DNA from: Hippea sp. KM1
GTDB taxonomy: Bacteria > Campylobacterota_A > Desulfurellia > Desulfurellales > Hippeaceae
Assembly: GCF_000526195.1 (NCBI RefSeq)
Contig: NZ_JAFP01000001.1
Location: forward strand, 1,028,001 to 1,092,000
Direction of reading: 5' to 3'
Length of the DNA: 64,000 nt
Part shown: positions 45,666-53,798 of the stretch, in pieces
How the letters are laid out: each line of letters starts with the position of its first letter
How positions within the stretch are numbered: position 1 is the stretch's first letter
The notes under the pieces: model-generated
Databases searched by the model: none
What the model was told of the DNA's origin: nothing
Seen by the model: the letters and a program-made list of their open reading frames with translations, nothing else
Translations under genes and position numbers: made by a program

Positions 45666-47194
45666 TCTTCACCAACAATACTCTTGGTTCTCTGGCTATC
45701 AAAGACCTTTTCAACCCTATAGACCTTATCGGCTATCGATTTGGCCTCATCGCTATGGGTTATCATTATAACCTGATTCCTGTCTGCATAATCCCTAATC
45801 AGTCTGAGAACGGCCCTTAGGGTTTTGCCACTAACACCCGTTTCTATCTCATCCAAAAGCAAAGACTGGTGTGTGGATTTTATATCGGCAATCGCCCTTT
45901 TAAGCGCCAAGATAAAACGGGACCGCTCACCGCCGCTTGCCACCTTGTCTATCGGGGCAGGTTTTAGGTCTGGGTTTGCGCTAAAGGCTATAGAGACGCT
46001 ATCAAACCCCTGCGAGGATAGCTTAACCCTATCAAAATCTATAGACACAACGGCCTTATCAAGCAAAAGCTCACCCAAATACTTTCCTATTAGCTGTTTC
46101 AGCCTCTTAGCCTCCTTTGCCCTTTCCCTGCTTAAAACCTCAGCACTGTTTAAAACCTGTCTTTCTATCTCATCCATCCTCTTTTGAGCAGTCTCAAGCT
46201 CATACAGAAGCTCCTCTTTCTCCCTCAACAGACCTCTAAGGCTTTCTGCCTGCCTTATAATCTCATTCAGCGGTTTTGAAAACTTCCTCTGCAGCTTTTC
46301 AAGCTCGAATAGCCTCGATTGAACCCTGTCTATATCCTCATCCTGATAGCTCCTCTGCAGGATCTCCTCAAGTTCATACCGTGCGACATTGAGCTTTTCT
46401 AAGGCTTCACTGAACAGATCAACAGATTCAATCTCAAAACCGTTGTTTCTTAGCTTTTCAAGCATATTAACGCTTCTGCTCAATATATCCACCACGCCAT
46501 TGTCGGCTGCATAAACCCCATCTATGATGCTCGATACATAGTCTTTAGCCATGGATATGGCCTTTATCTGTCTGGAGAGGTTTAAAAGCTTTTCATACTC
46601 CCCCTCTTTGGGGTCAACCCTCTCTATGGCATCAAGCAGGACTTCAGGATGGAGCCTCTCTATTTCATCAATTCTATCCCTTATAGCCTTTATCTTTTCA
46701 GAAAAATCCACAAACTGCCTGAAATCCGATCTAAATGCCTCCTTGATTTTGCTATCAATCAGGCTATCAATGACCTCAAGCAGCGATTTTGATGAAAAGG
46801 CCTCAGCCCTGTAATCGTATGAAACAACGCCAATCAGGAGATCCTTAATCGTTGAGACCACCCTGGATGTTATAGGCTCATGATTTAAAAGCAGTCTGGA
46901 TTTACCTCTCTTTATCGTTCTGGTGAGCAGGATCTCATCATCATCGATACCAAACACCTCCAATTGGGTCTTTTGAGCACTGTTCAACTTAAACAGCAGC
47001 TTAACCACAGCATTATCGCTAAAATTACCGATAAGACCTGTATCAACCCTGTTCGAAAATACACTATCTATAGCCTTTAAGATCAACGATTTGCCGCTTC
47101 CCGACTCACCCACTATGGCGGTTAAGCCCTCGGATGGCTCAATCGTGCATCTCTCTATGGTCAGAAAGTTCTCTATCTCTATGCTCTTTAGCAT
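45662..47194 (-). CDS. recN: DNA repair protein RecN
   Basis: SMC-like ATPase for double-strand break repair, 510 residues. The N-terminal Walker A is GESGSGKSLILKAID (about 30-44); the C-terminal half has the signature VASGGERSRFILALKRA and Walker B SLLLDEIETGVSG. The middle (about 150-365) is a coiled coil. It is slightly shorter than the usual 550 residues. The C-terminus overlaps murG and its start overlaps nadK by seven bases. Confidence 0.94.
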   Translation of the reverse strand: MLKSIEIENFLTIERCTIEPSEGLTAIVGESGSGKSLILKAIDSVFSNRVDTGLIGNFSDNAVVKLLFKLNSAQKTQLEVFGIDDDEILLTRTIKRGKSRLLLNHEPITSRVVSTIKDLLIGVVSYDYRAEAFSSKSLLEVIDSLIDSKIKEAFRSDFRQFVDFSEKIKAIRDRIDEIERLHPEVLLDAIERVDPKEGEYEKLLNLSRQIKAISMAKDYVSSIIDGVYAADNGVVDILSRSVNMLEKLRNNGFEIESVDLFSEALEKLNVARYELEEILQRSYQDEDIDRVQSRLFELEKLQRKFSKPLNEIIRQAESLRGLLREKEELLYELETAQKRMDEIERQVLNSAEVLSRERAKEAKRLKQLIGKYLGELLLDKAVVSIDFDRVKLSSQGFDSVSIAFSANPDLKPAPIDKVASGGERSRFILALKRAIADIKSTHQSLLLDEIETGVSGKTLRAVLRLIRDYADRNQVIMITHSDEAKSIADKVYRVEKVFDSQRTKSIVGEE

Positions 47195-48084
47195 TTCAGG
47201 CTTCTGACCTTCCTCTCCTCCCAGTTGAGTTTTGTTCTTAAGACATCAAAGTAATTCTTGCCCTTCTGGGTTATTATCTTTATCTTTCTTTTGGATTTAC
47301 CCACGACCATCCTGTGGTTCTTTGTTATCTTATAGCCAATCTGCCCATCCAGTGTGGCCATAACATCGTCTATCTCCTCATCCATCATCACCGTCAACTC
47401 AACATCAACAGGCAGAACAAGCGGCCTGTTTGAAAGTGTATGGGGGCAAATGGGCGTTATGATAATACAATCCATCGTCGGATAGACAATGGGGCCACCG
47501 GCAGCCAAATTGTAAGCCGTTGAGCCAGAGGGCGTCGATATGATTAGACCATCGGCATGATAGACAGCCACATGGTAAATGTTTGAGCCTATCCTTGCTT
47601 CAACCCTCAACGGCACTATCCTGGCCAAAGCCCCTTTGTTTACGACAGCATCGTTAAAGACGGTTTTCTTTGTTATCAAATCACCGCCATCGTATAGCTC
47701 CACATCCAACATCATCCTCTCTTCTATGTGATACTCGCCCTTAATGAACACATTATCCAAAACGGCATACATTTCAGATAAGGGCACCTCGGTCAAAAAG
47801 CCCATTCTGCCTAAATTGACACCTAAAATCGGTATATCCCTCTTGGATTCATTTACAGAGCGTGCAGCAGAGATAAATGTGCCATCTCCACCCAAAACCA
47901 GGATCATATCAACATAGGCGGCAAGCTTATGCCTTTCTATACCCTCCTTATTCAACACAGAGGCGGCCTCCTGCCCCAACAATACATTAACACCCAAACC
48001 ATTCAGGTAATCGACAAGCTGCTTTATTATCTTGTCTATATTCTCAACCTTGGTCTTGGCTATAACACCAATCTTTTTAAGCAT
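47188..48084 (-). CDS. nadK: NAD kinase
   Basis: Phosphorylates NAD to NADP. The catalytic GGDGTFISAAR motif (about 64-74) and the conserved YNLAAGGPIVYP loop (about 184-195, preceded by ISTPSGSTA) are present, plus the NE/D-type DAVVNKG region. At 298 residues it is normal. It begins immediately after the livF stop and overlaps recN, a common bacterial pairing of nadK with recN. Confidence 0.97.
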   Translation of the reverse strand: MLKKIGVIAKTKVENIDKIIKQLVDYLNGLGVNVLLGQEAASVLNKEGIERHKLAAYVDMILVLGGDGTFISAARSVNESKRDIPILGVNLGRMGFLTEVPLSEMYAVLDNVFIKGEYHIEERMMLDVELYDGGDLITKKTVFNDAVVNKGALARIVPLRVEARIGSNIYHVAVYHADGLIISTPSGSTAYNLAAGGPIVYPTMDCIIITPICPHTLSNRPLVLPVDVELTVMMDEEIDDVMATLDGQIGYKITKNHRMVVGKSKRKIKIITQKGKNYFDVLRTKLNWEERKVRSLKC

Positions 48085-48795
48085 CTATCCTCCAAAATAA
48101 GCCCTTTTTATTCTCAGCTCATCCTGAAAATCGCAAGCCCTTCCCTCATCTGTTATAACACCGTTTTTCAAAACATACACCCTATCTGCCACCTTTATGG
48201 TTTTGTTCACATTCTGTTCAACCACCAAAACGGTAAAGCCGCTCTCCTTCATAAACACTATGATATTAAACAGCTCCTTAACAAGCTTGGGCGACAAACC
48301 GGCCGAAGGCTCATCCAGCATAACAAACTTGGGCCTCCTCAGAAGCAGTTGAGCTATAGACAGCATCTGCTGCTCCCCACCGCTTAACAGACCGGCCTTT
48401 AAATAAAGCTTATTCTTAAGATTGGGGAAAATATCAAAAACCTTATCACTCTCCCTTTTAAAATAGTCCCACGATTCCCTCTTTATCCTATTGAATGCCG
48501 CTATGGCAAGGTTATCATAAACACTCAAATCGGCAAAGACCGTGCGTTTATCGGGAAGATAGGCCATACCCATCCTCATTATCTTATATGTCTTTGAATG
48601 GGTTATATCCTCACCCAAGAATACAACCCTGCCGCTTTTGCTCACAATATTTACAATTGCATTCAAGAGCGTTGTCTTGCCGCTGCCGTTTGAGCCTATC
48701 ACGGCAACAGCCTCACCCTCTTTAACCTCTATAGAGACGCCCTTTAACGCTTGAGCCTTTCCGTATGAAACCCGAATATCCTCAGCCTTTAGCAT
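48085..48795 (-). CDS. livF: Branched-chain amino acid ABC transporter ATPase LivF
   Basis: One of two cytoplasmic ATPases of the LIV importer, 236 residues. Walker A GSNGSGKTTLLNAIV, signature LSGGEQQMLSIAQLL and Walker B FVMLDEPSAGLSPK are intact. The MAYLPDKRTVFADLSVYDNL segment is typical of LivF. Start and livG stop share one base. No periplasmic binding-protein gene (livK/livJ) lies in the cluster. Confidence 0.95.
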   Translation of the reverse strand: MLKAEDIRVSYGKAQALKGVSIEVKEGEAVAVIGSNGSGKTTLLNAIVNIVSKSGRVVFLGEDITHSKTYKIMRMGMAYLPDKRTVFADLSVYDNLAIAAFNRIKRESWDYFKRESDKVFDIFPNLKNKLYLKAGLLSGGEQQMLSIAQLLLRRPKFVMLDEPSAGLSPKLVKELFNIIVFMKESGFTVLVVEQNVNKTIKVADRVYVLKNGVITDEGRACDFQDELRIKRAYFGG

Positions 48796-49553
48796 TACCC
48801 ACCCAAATACGCCTTAATCACCCTATCGTCGTTGGTTATCTCACTCGGCAACCCCTCTGCAATCTTTTTACCACTATCCATCACCACAACAGAGTGAGAA
48901 CAGTTGGCCACAAATTCAATGTCATGCTCAATAAGGAGGATCGACACGCCCCCTTCCCAAATCCTGAATATGGCATTGAGCAGCTTATCGGTCTCGCTCT
49001 CATTGAGGCCTGCAGCAGGCTCATCAAGCAGGATGAGTTTTGGCTGTGCCACCATAGCCCTTGCAAGCTCAACGAGCCGCTTTATGCCAAAAGGAACCTC
49101 AGAGGGCATCTTGTAAGCATAATCCTCTATCTTTAAGAAACGCATGGAGCGCTCAACCTTCTCAAATATGGCCTTCTCCCTTTTTCCTGTTATACCAAGC
49201 ATAACCTTAAAAGGATTAAACTCACCCTCTATATGCAAACCCACCGCTATATTCTCAGCAATAGTCAGGCTATCAACGAGCCTAATATTCTGAAATGTTC
49301 TGGTTATACCCAAAGGGGCAAGTTCAAACGGTTTTAGTCTGGTCAGCTCCTTATTCAAAAACCGAATCTTTCCGCTGTCTGGCTTATACAGACCGGTAAT
49401 TATATTAAAAAGCGTTGTCTTGCCCGCCCCGTTTGGCCCGATTAAGGCCTTTATCTGCTTTTGCTTAACATCGAAGCTGACACCATCAACAGCCCTTATG
49501 CCGCCAAAAGATTTGGATACATTCAAAACACTTAGTATTGGTGCTTTTTCCAT
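48795..49553 (-). CDS. livG: Branched-chain amino acid ABC transporter ATPase LivG
   Basis: Second LIV ATPase, 252 residues, with Walker A GPNGAGKTTLFNIITG, Walker B LILLDEPAAGLNESE and the GITRTFQNIRLVDSLTIAEN segment characteristic of LivG. The signature loop is unusual: where LSGGQQ is expected the sequence reads PFGIKRLVELARAM, a form also common in LivG proteins. The start overlaps livM by 22 bases. Confidence 0.95.
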   Translation of the reverse strand: MEKAPILSVLNVSKSFGGIRAVDGVSFDVKQKQIKALIGPNGAGKTTLFNIITGLYKPDSGKIRFLNKELTRLKPFELAPLGITRTFQNIRLVDSLTIAENIAVGLHIEGEFNPFKVMLGITGKREKAIFEKVERSMRFLKIEDYAYKMPSEVPFGIKRLVELARAMVAQPKLILLDEPAAGLNESETDKLLNAIFRIWEGGVSILLIEHDIEFVANCSHSVVVMDSGKKIAEGLPSEITNDDRVIKAYLGG

Positions 49554-50458
49554 CGAATAAAACCACCTAAACCCTTAGGCATAAACATAACCATAACAAT
49601 AAGCAGAAGACCGTTGAATATCGGCCAGTAATCCTGAAGCGAGGTGATCAGGTTGGGAATCACCTCCAAGAATACAGCCATAACAAGCCCGCCAAATATA
49701 CTGCCCATTCCGCCAACAAACATCATGACCACATAGTTTATCGACTTCAAAAGACTAAACGATGTGGGCGAGATAAAGCCTATGTAAAATGCAAAAAGCG
49801 AACCTGCAAATGAGGCATAGATACAGCTTATAACAAAGGCTATGATCTTGTATTTATGCGTATTTATGCCAAATGAGAGGGCAGCCTGCTCTGCCAGGCT
49901 TGTGCTCTTAAGCGCCCTGCCGAAGGCCGATGATGTGATATTCTTGGCAATAAAGGCAAACACAAATACCAAAATCCAGATAAAGAAGTAAAACTTCTTC
50001 TCGCTATCGAATACAAAATCGCCAACAGAAAGCATCGGTATGCCAACCAAACCCTGATGCCCACCGGTTATCCAATTCAAATTATTGGCAAGCATATAGA
50101 TAATCTCGCCTATAGCCAGTGTGGCCATAGCCAGATAATGCCCCTTTAGCTTCAGTGTGGGATAGGCCACAAATAGGGAAATCAAACCCACAACAAAAGC
50201 CGTTATAAACATAGAAATCCATGGTGATATGCCAAACTTGATAGAGATAATGGCCGATATGTATGCACCAAGCCCCACAAAGCCCGCATGACCCAACGAT
50301 ATCTGACCGGCAAAACCTGAGAGTATATTCAAACCCATAACAACTATAGAGCTTATGGCTGCAACCGAAAGCATATTCAGGACAAACGGATTGCTCTCAA
50401 CAACCCCAATAAGCAACATTACTGCCACAAAGACACAGATGGCGCTAAACTCCTTCAT
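49532..50458 (-). CDS. livM: Branched-chain amino acid ABC transporter permease LivM
   Basis: Inner-membrane permease, 308 residues with about eight to nine helices. Family motifs GLNILSGFAGQISLGHAGFV and YIGFISPTSFSLLKSINYVV are present, along with the EAA-like loop SSAFGRALKSTSLAEQAALS. It abuts livH, sharing one base, and partners it in the membrane. Confidence 0.94.
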   Translation of the reverse strand: MKEFSAICVFVAVMLLIGVVESNPFVLNMLSVAAISSIVVMGLNILSGFAGQISLGHAGFVGLGAYISAIISIKFGISPWISMFITAFVVGLISLFVAYPTLKLKGHYLAMATLAIGEIIYMLANNLNWITGGHQGLVGIPMLSVGDFVFDSEKKFYFFIWILVFVFAFIAKNITSSAFGRALKSTSLAEQAALSFGINTHKYKIIAFVISCIYASFAGSLFAFYIGFISPTSFSLLKSINYVVMMFVGGMGSIFGGLVMAVFLEVIPNLITSLQDYWPIFNGLLLIVMVMFMPKGLGGFIRWKKHQY

Positions 50459-51330
50459 TACACCCTCTCAACATCCTTAGAACCAAATATACCTTCAGGT
50501 GCAACAAAAAGCACGGCTATCATAACCACAAAGGCAACCATGTCCTTATAGGAGGATGAGACATACCCGGCTGCCAATGATTCACTGATCCCTATAACCA
50601 GACCTCCGACCACAGCTCCTATGTTGTTCCCAAAACCGCCAACCACGCTGGCTGCAAAACCCTTAAGACCAAACATCAAACCCATGTCGTATTTAACAAA
50701 GCTAATAGGGGCAACCACAGCCCCGCCAATGGCACCAACCAGGCCGCTTATAAAAAAACTCATGCCACCTAAATTCGATACATTGACGCCAAATAGCCTG
50801 CAGGCCAGTGGGTTGAGCGAGCTTGCCACAAACAGCTTGCCCGTTAAGGTTTTAGAAAAAAACCAGAACAACAACCCAACCAATACAACAACGACAGACA
50901 AAACAATTACATACTGGCTTGAGAATGTCAAACCAGCAACACTTACGCTTTCGAAGGGTAGGAAGTTCTTAACAGGATAGGCGTTTTTACCAAAAACCAC
51001 CATCGTTATGCCCCTGATGAGAACCGATATGCCTATGGTCAATATTATCAAGGAAAGCTCAGTGGGCTTCCTTGTGTTCTTTATGAAAATAAAATAGATT
51101 AAAATACCAACAATACCGACAAACACCGATGAAGCTATTAAGGATAAAACAACAGGCCACCCCAGGCCCAAAAGATAGAATTCAACAACACCGCCCAGCA
51201 TTATAAATTCGCCCTGGGCAAAGTTCACTATCTTTACCGATGAGTAAATTATGTTAAAACCTATGGCAACAAGGGCGTATATTAAACCCGTTATTATGCC
51301 GTTTATCGTGTATTGAATAAAGGTTTCTAT
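50458..51330 (-). CDS. livH: Branched-chain amino acid ABC transporter permease LivH, apparent AUA start
   Basis: Second LIV permease, 290 residues, about eight helices, with [13 protein letters not shown] and [20 protein letters not shown]. The conventional first start (GTG at 51228) would delete the first membrane helix. Thirty-four codons upstream in frame is ATAGAAACCTTTATTCAATA, translating as (M)[19 protein letters not shown], which matches the usual LivH N-terminus. This ATA is preceded by GGAGGA with a six-base spacer and overlaps the macro-domain gene's TAG as ATAG. No ATG, GTG or TTG lies between it and the GTG. I therefore place the start at the ATA; an ATT four codons later is the alternative. 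Confidence 0.85.
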   Translation of the reverse strand: METFIQYTINGIITGLIYALVAIGFNIIYSSVKIVNFAQGEFIMLGGVVEFYLLGLGWPVVLSLIASSVFVGIVGILIYFIFIKNTRKPTELSLIILTIGISVLIRGITMVVFGKNAYPVKNFLPFESVSVAGLTFSSQYVIVLSVVVVLVGLLFWFFSKTLTGKLFVASSLNPLACRLFGVNVSNLGGMSFFISGLVGAIGGAVVAPISFVKYDMGLMFGLKGFAASVVGGFGNNIGAVVGGLVIGISESLAAGYVSSSYKDMVAFVVMIAVLFVAPEGIFGSKDVERV

Positions 51331-51872
51331 AGCGTATCCTCCAAATCTTCCGCCTCTTTCTTAAACAGTTCAGCGGTCAAATCGTCTATGTTGCAAAAAT
51401 GGATCTCCTCTATATTTTTAGCATCCCTTAAAAACTCAACGGCAGTGGTAAAGATGATATGCGCAGCCCTCTCCTTTGGAAAGCCGAAGATACCTGAGCT
51501 TATGGCTGGTAAAGATACACTTTTTATTCCCTTCTCCTCAGCCAACTTCAATGCACTCAAGACGGCACTCTTAAGCTTGTTATCTTCATCACCTTCACCC
51601 CAAACAGGGCCAACGGCATGTATCACATATTTAGCCTTCAGCCTACCAGCGCCTGTAATGGCAGCAGATCCTGTTGGAACATAGCCAATTTTATCACTCT
51701 CTTCCTGTATCTCATAACCACCCTTTCTTACAATAGCACCAGCAACACCACCGCCGTGCTTTAGATGAGAATTGGCCGCATTTACAATCGCCTCTGTATC
51801 CTCTTCCGTTATATCGCCCTGAACAACCTTCACGACCTTATCGTTAATCCTTAATTCTTTTAAAACCCTCAT
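51327..51872 (-). CDS. Macro-domain ADP-ribose hydrolase/deacetylase
   Basis: A 181-residue macro-domain protein of the YmdB/MacroD type, expected to hydrolyse O-acetyl-ADP-ribose or remove ADP-ribose from proteins. The ADP-ribose-binding blocks are [20 protein letters not shown] (with the N-A-A-N pair), [13 protein letters not shown], and [24 protein letters not shown] precedes the ATG. The stop overlaps the proposed livH start. nadK lies further down the same run, so an NAD-metabolism connection is possible but not shown. Confidence 0.92.
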   Translation of the reverse strand: MRVLKELRINDKVVKVVQGDITEEDTEAIVNAANSHLKHGGGVAGAIVRKGGYEIQEESDKIGYVPTGSAAITGAGRLKAKYVIHAVGPVWGEGDEDNKLKSAVLSALKLAEEKGIKSVSLPAISSGIFGFPKERAAHIIFTTAVEFLRDAKNIEEIHFCNIDDLTAELFKKEAEDLEDTL

Positions 51873-51920
51873 TGTATATCACCCCTTTTATATTTTAAGA
51901 CAAAAGAGCTATTAACGGCT

Positions 51921-53798
51921 TCAATATTCCATTCTTGCTGCTGTTAATCTGTCTGCCTCATATATGCCCCTGATGAACCTATCAAAGAAGCCTGTTGGCA
52001 GACCTATAACAGATATTATGAATTCGCCCTCTTTTGCTGCGCCGACAACCCTTCCCTTCACATCGCCTGAGCTGTAAACCATCTTTATCCCTGTATTGCC
52101 TATATCAAACAGCTTTATGTTGTAAGCGTTGTAGTGTTGTTTTGCTATTGTTATATGATGGGACATATAGTTCCTTATGCCAAGCAGATAGACCTTGCCG
52201 TTTTCTTCAAACACACTTATGGCCTTTGGAACAACAACACTGTTCTTCTCTATTAGCTCCTTTATATCGGCCTCTTTGTTGTTATCCATAATGGGATATC
52301 TTTGTATAAGCCTTTCACCGCCACCAAAGCCGTATGATGTGATCTGTTTAACCTTACCCGTTGCGAGGTTATAAACCTTTAGCTGAGAGGCATCATCTAA
52401 ATAGACTATCCTATCCCCCACCTTAAAGAACTCATAGAAGCTGTGTGGCCTTACGGGTAATCTAAACTTAGATACCCTAAATGTATCAAGATTTAGCTGA
52501 TATATATCACCATAAAAGAGTCTGCTTATGCTGGCCTTCTGAGCCAAAATAACAGGATGGGAACTCAACTTATCGTAAAACCTCAGATGATAAGGCAAAT
52601 CACCCTTTATGATATGAAATTTCTTGTTCTTTATGTATCCAATGGCCGACGATAAGGCTCCGTATCTGTTGATATTGGTGATCAAAACAAGCGTCTTTCC
52701 ATTAACCTTTGCAGAGTCGATGTTTATAATCGTATCGCCGTATGAGAATTCATAAAGCTTCTCAAAGCTATCTATGTCGAATCTAAACACCAAAACATTC
52801 GACCCTTGTGCTATGGCTATCCTATCCTTGCCATCTAAATCTCCGTAATAGAACGCCGTCGTATCGTGGCCAATATCCTTATACAGCACAACCTTGTAAG
52901 AGTTAGAAGACATATCAACATTGGTGTATGGGCTGTAAAGCCCGACCTTGTTCAATATAGACTCCCAGAAGGTAAGCCTTTCTGATAACCTCAGATTGGA
53001 TGCAACGATGTTGTTTGGCGGTATATCATACGACGGTGATGAGTTGATGGCTGCTATGGTTTTGGAATCCATTTGCAGAAGACCGCTTTTTATAACCACA
53101 CCGCCATAACCGTTTAGAAGCCTATACTTAAGCTGCTTGTGCTTTATAGTGGAGACAAATAACACATAATCGGCATCTATAACATTGGCCAGCCTCTTTA
53201 CAGCCTCCCTCTCATACAAGGAGTTGATCCTGTTATCGACAATAGCCGTCTGGATAACATCGGGGTTTATGACATAGAACCTTCCCGTCTCTTCCAAAGC
53301 CTTCTTAATCTGCTCATACAAAAATGGATTCCTGACTATAACGGCTATCCTGTATGAAGCCTTGCCGCAAACCCAGTTATCACCCATCCTCGGCTTGCCA
53401 AATATCTCCCTTTCACCGTTTGGTATGATACCCAGACCTATAAGATACTTCTTCTGCCTCTCAACCCCCTGGGTTATTTTAGCTTCAGCCTTATGGGGAA
53501 ACACCCTAAAAACCGTTGCGTAAGCTATGCCCTTTTTCAAAGAGACGCTTTTGCCCGAAGGGGACACAAACACCCCCTCGTTTCTGTATATGTAAACAAA
53601 ACTCCCCTTCAAAAGGCCATCGTTTAGACCCTTATCAAGAACGACCGTATTGGTCTTCTCATTTATCCCTATAATCCTGCCCTTTATTACACCCTCAGAA
53701 GATGAGAGAATATCCCTGCTCAGCTGATTAAAAACCTCAAAGGCATAGCTATTTATGGCAAAGAACATCAAAATCAACGCAACGGCTATCTTCTTCAT
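51921..53798 (-). CDS. Secreted protein of unknown function with FlgT-like and beta-propeller-like parts
   Basis: A 625-residue exported protein. A signal peptide (MKKIAVALILMFFAINSYA) is followed by a beta domain with VLDKGLNDGLLKGSFVYIYR (about 50-70), reminiscent of the C-terminal domain of flagellar FlgT and related envelope proteins. Residues about 140-225 resemble a periplasmic domain built on an alpha/beta fold (ALEETGRFYVINPDVIQTAI). From about 300 onward repeated beta strands with Asp-Gly turns, such as YYGDLDGKDRIAIAQGSNVL, suggest an FG-GAP/beta-propeller fold. No lipobox or anchoring helix. It starts one base into the valS stop. Function unknown; an outer-envelope role is the most that can be inferred. 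Confidence 0.75.
   Translation of the reverse strand: MKKIAVALILMFFAINSYAFEVFNQLSRDILSSSEGVIKGRIIGINEKTNTVVLDKGLNDGLLKGSFVYIYRNEGVFVSPSGKSVSLKKGIAYATVFRVFPHKAEAKITQGVERQKKYLIGLGIIPNGEREIFGKPRMGDNWVCGKASYRIAVIVRNPFLYEQIKKALEETGRFYVINPDVIQTAIVDNRINSLYEREAVKRLANVIDADYVLFVSTIKHKQLKYRLLNGYGGVVIKSGLLQMDSKTIAAINSSPSYDIPPNNIVASNLRLSERLTFWESILNKVGLYSPYTNVDMSSNSYKVVLYKDIGHDTTAFYYGDLDGKDRIAIAQGSNVLVFRFDIDSFEKLYEFSYGDTIINIDSAKVNGKTLVLITNINRYGALSSAIGYIKNKKFHIIKGDLPYHLRFYDKLSSHPVILAQKASISRLFYGDIYQLNLDTFRVSKFRLPVRPHSFYEFFKVGDRIVYLDDASQLKVYNLATGKVKQITSYGFGGGERLIQRYPIMDNNKEADIKELIEKNSVVVPKAISVFEENGKVYLLGIRNYMSHHITIAKQHYNAYNIKLFDIGNTGIKMVYSSGDVKGRVVGAAKEGEFIISVIGLPTGFFDRFIRGIYEADRLTAARMEY

Noticed and set aside
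50458-51228. Short livH starting at GTG 51228
   Set aside because: It would lack the first conserved membrane helix that is encoded in frame directly upstream with a good ribosome site.
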